Below, piece by piece: positions 7,535 to 15,197 of a stretch of DNA of 64,000 nucleotides (position 1 is its first letter; every line of letters starts with the position of its first letter). The translations under genes were made by a program, and so were the position numbers. The DNA is taken from contig CACDFH010000001.1 of assembly GCA_902552015.1 (NCBI GenBank), forward strand, positions 32,065 through 96,064, read 5' to 3'. Source of the stretch: an uncultured marine group I thaumarchaeote (GTDB lineage Archaea; Thermoproteota; Nitrososphaeria; Nitrososphaerales; Nitrosopumilaceae). Below the pieces are notes generated by a model. It made no database searches. It had not been told where the DNA came from and was given only the letters and a program-made list of their open reading frames with translations.

Positions 7535-9049
7535 CTGAAAACGATTTTCTTTATTTTCTTATTCCTAGGGGTAATTCCATTATTTGGAATATCTGCATTT
7601 GGAGGTGGAGGGTTTGGGGCTCCTCAACCCTCGCAGATACTATCCATCAATTCAGGTTTTATCATTCAAGAGATGGATGAAAATGGAAATACAGTTTTCA
7701 TGCAACATATCCTGGCAAATGATTATGGAATTCCTATGGATATCACAGTATCCAGTTACCAAAGTGCAGATTTTCAAAAAATTGATCAAGTATGTGAGCC
7801 ACAAAAATTATTCACAAATCATATTCTTGTCATTCCATACCAACCTGTTCCACTTTCAGAATTAGGAAGATATGTAATGCTTCCTGCATTGGCAGAGTTT
7901 CAACACCCTGATACTTCTGAAGAATTAGAAATCTATCTGAAAAAGTATAATCTCTTACTTGATGATGGAGTAAATGCTGGTTTTACACAATCAGTTGATT
8001 TCTCATGTGATGATGTTTACGTTACAATGAATCCTAGATATGAACACGCATTTGATGATTCACTTGGAATGCAGAGTCAATCCGACTCATCTTCTCAACA
8101 ATCTGGTGGTCAACAAGGCGGACAACAAGGAGGCCAGCAAGGAGGACAACAAGGAACCCAGCAGGGAGCCCAACAGAATGGACAACAGGGAGGCCCGCAA
8201 TCAGGCACAAATTTGACTCCACAAGAGCAAGAACTTTTGCAACAAGCCGATGAATTACTTCGAGAATACCAAATGGCAGCTGAATTGCAAAACGCTCCTC
8301 TAAATCCCGCTGAGCGTCCTTATTTGGTAGAGCAAAATACTGAACAGTTTAGAGATGAAATTATAGAGCAAATGCAGCTTCAAGAACAATTAATGCAGCA
8401 ACTGCAACAAAATCCTGAATTTCAAAACTTTGATGAACAATTATCTAATGAAGGTTTGATACAACAACCATCTTCTCTTGATGTATCTGATGATGAAACA
8501 TCATTATCTGTTCCATATGAAAACGAAGAACTGTCTGCAACAATATCTGCTAACTTTCAAAATGGTCAAATAACAAACGTATCTCTTGAACGTCCATCTG
8601 GAGAAATGGAAACTACACTATTATGGATAATTCCTCTAGTTATCGGAATCATTGCAGCTGCAATACTGATATCTAAAAGATTTACAACAAAGGAAAGAAT
8701 TGTACAAACTCCAATTATAGTGAAAAATGATAGTTACACTATAAGCTATGTTGATTTGACACACGAAATGTTACGTGAAGCACAGCACTTGTATGATGAG
8801 GATCTTTTCAAAGATGCACACGAAAAACTATCGCAAGCAATAAGATTCTATTACTCAAATCGCTTTTCTACAGGAACAGAACTTACAAACATGGATGCAT
8901 TACAATTACTAAGAAAAGAAAACATTCCTGAATTTGATTCCATATTGGATTCTCTTGGAATGTGTGAAATGATTGAATTTGCAAAAAATCCTACAGAAAG
9001 GAAAAAATTCATTTCCGCAATAGAAAATTTTTCACAAATAATTAAATAA
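7535..9049 (+). CDS. Secreted/membrane protein of the MoxR operon, apparent CTG start
   Basis: The ORF track starts at ATG 7673, but the same frame is open back to base 7535, directly after the VWA stop, and encodes LKTIFFIFLFLGVIPLFGISAFG, a convincing signal peptide. No ATG, GTG or TTG exists in that stretch, so translation probably starts at CTG 7535 (or at ATT). Downstream are a beta-rich N-terminal region, a Q/G-rich linker (residues about 190-225), a coiled Q-rich part, one TM segment (TLLWIIPLVIGIIAAAILI) and a helical cytoplasmic domain (LTHEMLREAQHLYDEDLFKDAHEKL...), similar in layout to the DUF4129-type tails of MoxR-cluster proteins. The molecular role is unknown. Confidence 0.75.
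   Translation: MKTIFFIFLFLGVIPLFGISAFGGGGFGAPQPSQILSINSGFIIQEMDENGNTVFMQHILANDYGIPMDITVSSYQSADFQKIDQVCEPQKLFTNHILVIPYQPVPLSELGRYVMLPALAEFQHPDTSEELEIYLKKYNLLLDDGVNAGFTQSVDFSCDDVYVTMNPRYEHAFDDSLGMQSQSDSSSQQSGGQQGGQQGGQQGGQQGTQQGAQQNGQQGGPQSGTNLTPQEQELLQQADELLREYQMAAELQNAPLNPAERPYLVEQNTEQFRDEIIEQMQLQEQLMQQLQQNPEFQNFDEQLSNEGLIQQPSSLDVSDDETSLSVPYENEELSATISANFQNGQITNVSLERPSGEMETTLLWIIPLVIGIIAAAILISKRFTTKERIVQTPIIVKNDSYTISYVDLTHEMLREAQHLYDEDLFKDAHEKLSQAIRFYYSNRFSTGTELTNMDALQLLRKENIPEFDSILDSLGMCEMIEFAKNPTERKKFISAIENFSQIIK
8104..8202. repeat. GGQQ-type low-complexity coding repeat
   Basis: A run of imperfect 12-bp units (GGTGGTCAACAA, GGCGGACAACAA, GGAGGCCAGCAA and so on) encodes repeated GGQQ residues in the linker of the MoxR-operon membrane protein. 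Synonymous differences between units show it is not a recent expansion. Confidence 0.8.
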
Positions 9050-9064
9050 TTTCAAAACCTGTGA

Positions 9065-9241
9065 TTAGATTTCTTTTATGAGCGTCTTGATGTTTGCCAC
9101 ATTTTCAGGTGTAAGTTCGATTTCTTTGTGTTCTGCTTTTACATGTTCTTCAATTTTCACCATCAATTCATCTTCTGTTGGTGCGTTAGCAGACCATCCG
9201 CAATCTTTTCCTGCATCATGACAGCTGATACTTTTTGCCAT
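9065..9241 (-). CDS. DUF1059-like small protein (58 aa)
   Basis: The ORF is below the track cutoff. It reads MAKSISCHDAGKDCGWSANAPTEDELMVKIEEHVKAEHKEIELTPENVANIKTLIKEI. The pattern C-H-D-x-G-x-D-C-x-W, then a helix with H(V)KAEHK, is that of the DUF1059 family of small soluble proteins widespread in archaea and bacteria. The function of the family is not established; the paired Cys and His suggest metal or redox chemistry. Confidence 0.75.
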   Translation of the reverse strand: MAKSISCHDAGKDCGWSANAPTEDELMVKIEEHVKAEHKEIELTPENVANIKTLIKEI

Positions 9242-9316
9242 GTTTGCTGATTCTTATTAAGAAACATAAAAATTTTAATCCAAAGTTATTAACTTTTTAC
9301 ACATTTATTAATAATA

Positions 9317-9332
9317 TTCTATGATCATAGAA
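9317..9332. promoter_or_regulatory. 16-bp perfect palindrome directly before a start codon
   Basis: TTCTATGATCATAGAA is a perfect inverted repeat that ends one base before ATG 9334. An AT-rich TATA-like TTATTAATAAT lies just upstream at 9305-9315. If the transcript is leaderless, the palindrome covers the space between TATA and start site, a good place for a repressor to block transcription. Confidence 0.5.
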
Positions 9333-9333
9333 C

Positions 9334-9579
9334 ATGACGACAATGATTCAAGTAAATCTTGAAACTGAAAATGTTGACAACGTCGACGCATGGGTAAATG
9401 AAATTGCCAATGTCTATGCAGATATGGAAATATCTGACGTAAACATATCTGGAAATAAAATTTCATTTAAAGCTGGTCTTTCTGGAATGGATGATACCAC
9501 ATCTGATGATATCAAACTAAAGATTGACGAGTATGCTACCATGTCTGATACACAACTCAAAAACATTTCATTCGGATAA
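9334..9579 (+). CDS. Hypothetical acidic protein (81 aa)
   Basis: The protein MTTMIQVNLETENVDNVDAWVNEIANVYADMEISDVNISG is acidic, without Cys, TM segment or recognised domain. The predicted pattern is strand-helix-strand-strand-helix, so a small alpha/beta fold. Start may be ATG 9334 or 9343. It has its own promoter with a strong palindrome, which suggests tight regulation; transcription is independent of both neighbours. Confidence 0.65.
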   Translation: MTTMIQVNLETENVDNVDAWVNEIANVYADMEISDVNISGNKISFKAGLSGMDDTTSDDIKLKIDEYATMSDTQLKNISFG

Positions 9580-9634
9580 CCCAAAATTTTCATTTTTTTT
9601 ATTTGATATAGTGAATTTGTATTTTTAATGAAAT

Positions 9635-11269
9635 CTAAAGAAACAGATTGAATAATTTATCTGAATGTGCAAGCAGTAACGTAAATGCAACAACTGCGAT
9701 GATCTGCTTTCCTACCATTTTAATTGCAAACATCCATGACATTTCACGAATAACTGTTAAGAATGTCACAATGCATGGAAGTAATGTTCCTGCTAGGTAA
9801 ACTCCTGTCAAAATTTGTATTGCTGAAAGAGAGCTTACTAAGTTAGGTTCAGCAAGAAGTAATAATCCATCTTTTCTAATAGATCCAAATATTATTGCAA
9901 GTGATGCATCCTCTGGGAGATTGAAAAATTTCATTAGGAAACCAATCTCGACTGCAAAATAATCAATAATGCCTGTCCAGCTTATAATGGATGCAACAAA
10001 TGTAATTCCCAAAAAGATTGGCAATGCCATCTTAAAGAACTGACTAATGTTTGACTTTGATTCTCTCCAAATTGCACTGGCTCTAGGTTTTTCGAAGAAT
10101 ACTTGTCCCTCGATTACTGGCATGTTTAACTTGATGCGATTTTTCTTTCTGCTAACTATTCTGGTGTAAAGAATAGTTGTTGCTGTCAAAAAAAGCAAAA
10201 ATGGAATTACCAGCCAAGGCATGCCAGATGCTGAAAAAACAGCAATTGATGCACTAAATTGGTATGAACATGCAGAACCAAAACTTATTGCAGAAACGGT
10301 TGTTCCTCTTGTGCAACTTGAACAGGATCTACTGCTAATTACCGCAGGAACGTTACATCCAAATCCCATTACTATTCGAGTTACATCTCTTCCACTTACT
10401 CCGATTTTCTTTACTAGTGGATGAATCGCTAATGATGTTCTATCCAATAATCCAGTTGATTTGTAAATGCCAAGTACTAATGCGTATATTACGACTACCG
10501 GAGTTGCCCAAACAAAAAGAAATGGACCCATGGATAAGAATCCATAATCTCCAACAACAATGTCCATTAATGGCGATGGTAACGTGCTAAGACTTTCTAT
10601 CGGTCCTTTCAAAAGTTCTGATATTATTGGATGAATTAACTCTCCAAAATAATTGGCTCCAATAACCGATAATATGGCCGGAGCAAGCAATAACACTAGC
10701 CCAATTAAGACTCCTGCGTGTTCTTTCTCAAGAATTGTTGATTTTGGCTTGATTGAGATTCCCGTATGAACTGTTTTGTTTGAGAATGCTCGTGGATTAT
10801 TCAATGTCTCAAAAATTCTACTTTTTTGAGACTCGGTAATTCTTCGTGCATCTACTGCTGTAATGGGAATCTTAAGATCCTGTTGTAATTTTTCAAGCAT
10901 GTCATCATTATTTGCATTAAATCTGTCCCAATTTGTTACTATTATCATTCCTTTCTTGTTTTTGATCAATGGGAGAAAATATTCAATATCGTCATCTATG
11001 TTTGCGGCACTAACAACAAGCAATATGGAATCGTTTCCATGTATAGATGAAATTGCAATCTTTGTTGTTTCACTGTCGGAATCAAAAACAATTCCAGGTG
11101 TATCAATAAAAGAAAATTTATCGTTGTTGTAAGATTCCTTTGAAACAGTTGAACCTTTAAAATTACTACTCTCTGCATACTTTCCAGTAAGTGATGAGAT
11201 TAATTGTGATTTCCCAACCCCTTCTTTACCGATTACAATAATTTTTGGAGTTGAAGAATTTTTTAGCAT
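9635..11269 (-). CDS. feoB: FeoB-like ferrous iron transport protein (compact)
   Basis: An N-terminal GTPase domain shows G1 GKEGVGKS, G3 DTPG and G4 TNWD. It is followed by a membrane domain with Gate-type segments, including GFGCNVPAVISSRS and GSACSYQFSASIAVF, typical of FeoB channels importing Fe(II). At about 544 aa it is shorter than most bacterial FeoB (near 700-770), with a reduced helical linker after the G domain. The track start at 11341 would read through the upstream gene; ATG 11267-11269 (MLKNSSTPKIIVIGKEG) fits and overlaps that gene's stop by 7 bp. No FeoA is adjacent. Confidence 0.85.
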   Translation of the reverse strand: MLKNSSTPKIIVIGKEGVGKSQLISSLTGKYAESSNFKGSTVSKESYNNDKFSFIDTPGIVFDSDSETTKIAISSIHGNDSILLVVSAANIDDDIEYFLPLIKNKKGMIIVTNWDRFNANNDDMLEKLQQDLKIPITAVDARRITESQKSRIFETLNNPRAFSNKTVHTGISIKPKSTILEKEHAGVLIGLVLLLAPAILSVIGANYFGELIHPIISELLKGPIESLSTLPSPLMDIVVGDYGFLSMGPFLFVWATPVVVIYALVLGIYKSTGLLDRTSLAIHPLVKKIGVSGRDVTRIVMGFGCNVPAVISSRSCSSCTRGTTVSAISFGSACSYQFSASIAVFSASGMPWLVIPFLLFLTATTILYTRIVSRKKNRIKLNMPVIEGQVFFEKPRASAIWRESKSNISQFFKMALPIFLGITFVASIISWTGIIDYFAVEIGFLMKFFNLPEDASLAIIFGSIRKDGLLLLAEPNLVSSLSAIQILTGVYLAGTLLPCIVTFLTVIREMSWMFAIKMVGKQIIAVVAFTLLLAHSDKLFNLFL

Positions 11270-12066
11270 GGTAAACCCTCCCATCCACACGATGGACAGA
11301 AACTTACTTCTTCTTTCCATGAATCTCCACATGCGCCACAAACTTTCTTTGTTCCTTGAGACTCTTGTGTAAGATTACTTTCTAATGGTTCTAATGCTCC
11401 TGCATTATAGTCTTGTTCTGGTGGTTCAAAAGTCTGTAAAATTTTTGGAAATTTTTGAGATATCTCAGACCATTTTTTATCTAAACGAATAGGAGATGGC
11501 AAATACTGACTCTTTAATGATTTATCACGGTATGCTTGTCCACATGTTTCTAAAACCCATCCTTCGTATCTTTCTAACCACTTCATAGATTTAAGAAGTA
11601 GTTTTAACATCAAACGTTTTTCATCATCTGTTTTTGGTATTGTACACTGTGGAATCTGATCAGGGTCCCATATCTGAGATGGAAGTGAATTAACATAAAG
11701 TAATTTTGGTATAAATTCATGACGCCACAAAAACACTGCATCATTTTTTGTAGCAAATAGCATTCCAAAACCCCAAAGAATTATTTTATCATCTTGTTCA
11801 GTTAGTGAGTATTGGCTAGTTCCTGGTGCGTTGTTTGGTGGTTTCTGTTTGGTAAAGCCATATTCTAGTAAAAGATTTCTCTCGTACAGTATGTCTTTGC
11901 CAAAGGCGTAGATTTGTTTTGTAAAAAATCTCTGCCAATCCTTTTGAATATATTTTGGAACATATTCTGAATAACTCTGGCTATTTTCTTCTTCTGCAGA
12001 ATCTTGTTTAGGTGCTTTTAGTTTTTCAACAAATTTGCCTGTTATGCTATAAGGTCGGGGTTTCAT
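11263..12066 (-). CDS. Hypothetical protein with C-terminal zinc ribbon, coupled to feoB
   Basis: The 267-aa soluble protein ends in a four-Cys zinc ribbon, CGACGDSWKEEVSFCPSCGW. The N-terminal 200 residues contain Trp- and Tyr-rich alpha/beta sequence and no recognised domain. It overlaps the FeoB start by 7 bp, so the two are co-translated. A role in iron uptake, perhaps as a partner or sensor for FeoB, follows from context only. Confidence 0.65.
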   Translation of the reverse strand: MKPRPYSITGKFVEKLKAPKQDSAEEENSQSYSEYVPKYIQKDWQRFFTKQIYAFGKDILYERNLLLEYGFTKQKPPNNAPGTSQYSLTEQDDKIILWGFGMLFATKNDAVFLWRHEFIPKLLYVNSLPSQIWDPDQIPQCTIPKTDDEKRLMLKLLLKSMKWLERYEGWVLETCGQAYRDKSLKSQYLPSPIRLDKKWSEISQKFPKILQTFEPPEQDYNAGALEPLESNLTQESQGTKKVCGACGDSWKEEVSFCPSCGWEGLPC

Positions 12067-12171
12067 ATTTCGTAATCTATAGATCTTTTGAGGAATTTTT
12101 GTATATTAAGATTCTTACCCATTATTAATAATAATTAGCATAAAAATGTAAAAACTTTAATATTCTTAGGC

Positions 12172-13275
12172 GTGAAGTATGATGTGTTAGAAGCAGTTGT
12201 TGTAGGAGCAGGACCATCGGGAATTGGTGTATCCATTATACTCCAAAAGATGGGAGTCAAGTTTACAGTTTTAGACCGTAATAATGTAGGAAGTTCTTTT
12301 CTTAAATGGCCAAAGCAGATGAAATTGCTAACTCCTTCGTTTTTCAGCAACACATTCAAAATGATAGACCTTAATGCAATCACCTACGATACTTCTCCTG
12401 CATTGACATTGCAGACAGAACATCCAAGTGGACAAGAGTATGCTGCATATCTGAAAAAACTTGCAGATCATTTCAAACTGCCAATTCAGGGTAACACCAA
12501 TGTAGATTCAGTAACAAAAAATGGAGATGTATTTACCATAAAAACCAACAAAGGAGAAATAAAAACTAAATATGTAGTCTGGGCTGCAGGCGAATTTCAA
12601 TATCCAAAAATCCATTCATTTCCAGGTTCCAAACATTGTACACACAACAGTTTGATTTCTAATTGGGAAAATGTTGAAGGTGAGGAATTTTTCGTTGTTG
12701 GTGGTTATGAAAGCGGTATGGATACTGCAATTAATTTAGCAGCAAGAAAAAAACGTGTCCTAATAATTGACAAAGATAACTTGTTGGACAGTGAAGACAT
12801 AGATCCTAGTAGAACAATATCTCCATATACAAAAGATAGATTGAGAAAAGTCAACACTGACGACCTAATAGAGTTTCATACTGGAAAAGTGATTAGAGTA
12901 GAAAAAGAAAATGATGAATATGTAATTTTTACAGAAAAAAAGAAACTTCGTTCAAAAACAAAACCAATTCTTGCTACCGGTTTCAAAGGAAGTCTTTCAT
13001 TAATTAAAGGACTGTTTGACTGGGAGGATGGAAAAGCACAATTAAACTCCTATGATGAATCTACAAAAACACCTGGACTCTACGTAACAGGTCCAATGCT
13101 ACAATCTCATAATATGATTTTCTGTTTCATTTACAAATTCCAACAGAGATTTGCAGTTGTTGCAAATAATATCGGCATAAAATTAAGCAAAGATGTTACT
13201 GTGATTGAACAGTACAAAAAAGAAGGAATGTATCTTGACAATCTAGAAGATGCCAAAGACGAATGTGCATGCTAA
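12172..13275 (+). CDS. FAD/NAD(P)-dependent oxidoreductase, flavin monooxygenase-like
   Basis: It starts at GTG 12172. An N-terminal FAD site VVVGAGPSGIGVSI and a second Rossmann site FFVVGGYESGMDTAI (a degenerate GxGxxG) give the two-dinucleotide layout of CzcO/YpdA/FMO-like enzymes. The C-terminus is DECAC, a CxC pair that could exchange electrons or bind metal. It lies at the edge of an arsenic-like cluster (aquaporin, arsC, arsR), and flavin monooxygenases occur in some bacterial ars operons (ArsO), but that link here is inference. It may equally serve thiol or bacillithiol-like redox chemistry. Confidence 0.8.
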   Translation: MKYDVLEAVVVGAGPSGIGVSIILQKMGVKFTVLDRNNVGSSFLKWPKQMKLLTPSFFSNTFKMIDLNAITYDTSPALTLQTEHPSGQEYAAYLKKLADHFKLPIQGNTNVDSVTKNGDVFTIKTNKGEIKTKYVVWAAGEFQYPKIHSFPGSKHCTHNSLISNWENVEGEEFFVVGGYESGMDTAINLAARKKRVLIIDKDNLLDSEDIDPSRTISPYTKDRLRKVNTDDLIEFHTGKVIRVEKENDEYVIFTEKKKLRSKTKPILATGFKGSLSLIKGLFDWEDGKAQLNSYDESTKTPGLYVTGPMLQSHNMIFCFIYKFQQRFAVVANNIGIKLSKDVTVIEQYKKEGMYLDNLEDAKDECAC

Positions 13276-13279
13276 AAAA

Positions 13280-13459
13280 ATGAAAAGTTTAGAAGAAAAT
13301 CTGCAAGAGTGTATAAACGAGGTTGTCTGGGCCGAAAACAAGGAAGATACTATCTATTGGTTAGGCAGAATACACGCATTCATGAAAATGGCCGATGAGC
13401 ACGATTATGAATTATCTCTTTCAGTAAAGCTTGAAAAATGTGCTATTGAAGAAAAGTAA
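13280..13459 (+). CDS. Small hypothetical protein (59 aa)
   Basis: ATG 13280 gives MKSLEENLQECINEVVWAENKEDTIYWLGRIHAFMKMADEHDYELSLSVKLEKCAIEEK. The track start at 13250 overlaps the flavoprotein by 26 bp and is less likely. The protein is helical and acidic with no recognised family. Being only 4 bases after the flavoprotein stop, it is probably its operon partner. Confidence 0.6.
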   Translation: MKSLEENLQECINEVVWAENKEDTIYWLGRIHAFMKMADEHDYELSLSVKLEKCAIEEK

Positions 13460-13463
13460 TTTT

Positions 13464-14150
13464 TCAGGATTTTGCTTCTCTTTCTCTTTGAGCTTTGAAT
13501 TTTCCACGAAATGCAAATGCTGCAATTATAGTTCCTACAAATGGGGCTGTCCAATAAAGCCACAAATTTTCTACTACTCCTGATAATAATGCTGGGGCAA
13601 GTGCCCGGGCTGGATTCATTGATGCACCTGAAATAAATGCCAAAAACAAAATATCTAATCCTACAATTCCTCCAATGGCTACGCCGCTAAATCCTCTCAA
13701 GCCTTTTGTGTACACAACATAAAAGATGACTCCCATGAGCATTGCAGATGCCAAAACTTCTACTGGAAATATCAAAAGCATAGAAAAATCAAAGTTTGGT
13801 GCATTTGCACCCAAATCTGCCTTGTCTCCAATTATTGTTAAAACAAACAATGACCCTAGTATGGCGCCAATTATCTCTGCTGCAAAATAATACAAAATTT
13901 GAATTTTTGATATATGTCCTGTGATATAATACCCGATTGTAACTGCTGGATTGAAATGTGCAAGTGATACTTTTCCAAATGAATAAACTCCAATTAGTAG
14001 TGCTACAAATGGTGCCACCGCTGCAAATGGAATTCCCAGTTCTCCGTTAAACATCTCTGCATCTAAAACAATTGAACCTGTGGCAAAAATTACAAGAATG
14101 AATGTTCCAATTAATTCAACTGTAAAAATTTGTAAATTTGAATATGTCAT
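13464..14150 (-). CDS. MIP-family aquaporin / aquaglyceroporin
   Basis: Six membrane segments with both channel motifs are present: NPAVT in HFNPAVTIGYYITG and NPARA in SMNPARALAPALL. Length of 228 aa is that of aquaporins. The gene's ATG overlaps the arsC stop by one base (TAATG), so the two are co-translated. In Sinorhizobium meliloti an aquaglyceroporin encoded with arsC lets arsenite leave the cell by diffusion; the same use is a reasonable inference here, since no ArsB or Acr3 pump is seen. Confidence 0.88.
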   Translation of the reverse strand: MTYSNLQIFTVELIGTFILVIFATGSIVLDAEMFNGELGIPFAAVAPFVALLIGVYSFGKVSLAHFNPAVTIGYYITGHISKIQILYYFAAEIIGAILGSLFVLTIIGDKADLGANAPNFDFSMLLIFPVEVLASAMLMGVIFYVVYTKGLRGFSGVAIGGIVGLDILFLAFISGASMNPARALAPALLSGVVENLWLYWTAPFVGTIIAAFAFRGKFKAQREREAKS

Positions 14151-14557
14151 TATTTTTCATCATCTATTGATTTGATCAAATTCAAAACTTCAGATTTAAT
14201 TTGATCGCGAATCTCTCTTACCTGTTCTATTGTTTTTTCTTTAGGATCTGGTATATTCCAGTCAATTACATCTTTTACAAAAAGTGCTGGACATGATTCT
14301 TTATCCATACATCCCATGTTAACGGTCTTAAAAGAATTAGAAATCATTGAATTAGATATTGTCTTTGGAGATTGCTTTGCCATATCAATTCCAATTTCTT
14401 TCATAACTTGTACCACAATTGGATTTAGATTTCCAGATGGAACAGTACCTGCACTATTTACATTGAACTTACCTTCTGTAAATTTTCTAAAAAATGCTTC
14501 AGCCATTTGGCTTCTACCGGCATTTTCTACGCACACAAATAGAATATCCCTAGTCAT
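14150..14557 (-). CDS. arsC: Arsenate reductase ArsC, low-molecular-weight phosphatase type
   Basis: The P-loop C-x5-R is present (LFVCVENAGRSQMAEAF), as are a second Cys pair in MGCMDKESCPA and the general acid region WNIPDPK. This is the set expected of thioredoxin-coupled arsenate reductases. ATG 14557 (MTRDILFV) is preferred to the longer track start because a TATA-like GATATAAAC lies 23-31 nt upstream. It forms one unit with the aquaporin and is divergent from arsR. Confidence 0.88.
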   Translation of the reverse strand: MTRDILFVCVENAGRSQMAEAFFRKFTEGKFNVNSAGTVPSGNLNPIVVQVMKEIGIDMAKQSPKTISNSMISNSFKTVNMGCMDKESCPALFVKDVIDWNIPDPKEKTIEQVREIRDQIKSEVLNLIKSIDDEK

Positions 14558-14562
14558 AATTC

Positions 14563-14600
14563 TTATATAAATATGGGTTGATATAAACATTGATTGATAT
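14563..14600. promoter_or_regulatory. Interlocked divergent arsR/arsC promoters with TTGATAT repeats
   Basis: TTATATAAATAT (14563-14574) is centred about 30 nt before the arsR ATG (14599), and on the other strand GTTTATATC (14580-14588) is about 26 nt before the arsC ATG (14557). Both fit leaderless transcripts. A direct repeat TTGATAT at 14578 and 14594 lies between and over the starts and is a candidate ArsR operator that would control both directions. Confidence 0.5.
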
Positions 14601-14898
14601 GAATGGTCCTGCACTTTTGAAGTGTATTTGTGATGAAACTAGATTTGAAATTTTAGAATTATTACAAAAAGACGATGAATTATGTGTCAATGATTTTGTT
14701 GAGGAATTAAAAAAAGATCAACCACTTGTTTCACATCATCTCAAGACTCTAAAACAATGTGGAATTGTAAAATCCCGAAATGAAGGAAAAAAGACAATGT
14801 ATTCGATTTCTAATCCTCAACTATCTACTTTGATATCAGCTGTAACTAAAACAAGTAATAAAATACCAACTCTATGTACTGATGAAAACTCTTCCTAG
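14599..14898 (+). CDS. arsR: ArsR-family winged-helix repressor
   Basis: The protein MNGPALLKCICDETRFEILELLQKDDELCVNDFVEELKKDQPLVSHHLKTLKQCGIVKSRNEGKKTMYSI has the ArsR wHTH with recognition helix QPLVSHHLKTL. The DELCVNDF segment places a Cys where ArsR proteins hold the metalloid-binding Cys, and further Cys occur at the N-terminus (KCICD) and C-terminus (LCTDE). ATG 14599 is chosen over the TTG at 14590 because of TATA spacing. It is divergent from arsC. Confidence 0.85.
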   Translation: MNGPALLKCICDETRFEILELLQKDDELCVNDFVEELKKDQPLVSHHLKTLKQCGIVKSRNEGKKTMYSISNPQLSTLISAVTKTSNKIPTLCTDENSS

Positions 14899-15197
14899 AA
14901 TTTTTCTGTTCTAACTACGCCTACATCGCTGACATACAGAATTATGGCAAAATCTGGAAATAATGTTCTAGAGATATCTTCTACCACTCCTGATAATTTC
15001 TCTTCTCTCATAACTACCTCCACTTTGACGTTTTTTTCATTTTTGAACCCTTGACCACGCAAGCCTTTTGCACCATTTCCTTCAACCTCGTATGTAGTAT
15101 ATCCTGTAATGTCATGATTCTTCAAAATTTCAATGACATTTTTCTGGGCCAAAATTTCGCATGTGATTGTGAGTAATTTCACATCATAGAGTTTCAT
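14895..15197 (-). CDS. PII-like regulator of bicarbonate transport (SbtB-like)
   Basis: The 100-aa protein has the ferredoxin-like PII pattern: MKLYDVKLLTITCE, IIEILKNHDITGYTTYEVEGNGAKGL with a T-loop-like stretch, KVEVVMREEKLSGVVEDISRTL and a C-terminal strand IILYVSDVGVV. It overlaps the SbtA stop by 4 bp (ATGA). In cyanobacteria SbtB binds adenine nucleotides and gates SbtA; the same role is inferred here. Its 3' end overlaps arsR's 3' end by 4 bp. Confidence 0.8.
   Translation of the reverse strand: MKLYDVKLLTITCEILAQKNVIEILKNHDITGYTTYEVEGNGAKGLRGQGFKNEKNVKVEVVMREEKLSGVVEDISRTLFPDFAIILYVSDVGVVRTEKF

Noticed and set aside
8034-8222. 62-aa minus-strand ORF over the Q/G repeat
   Set aside because: Low-complexity shadow of the coding repeat on the plus strand.
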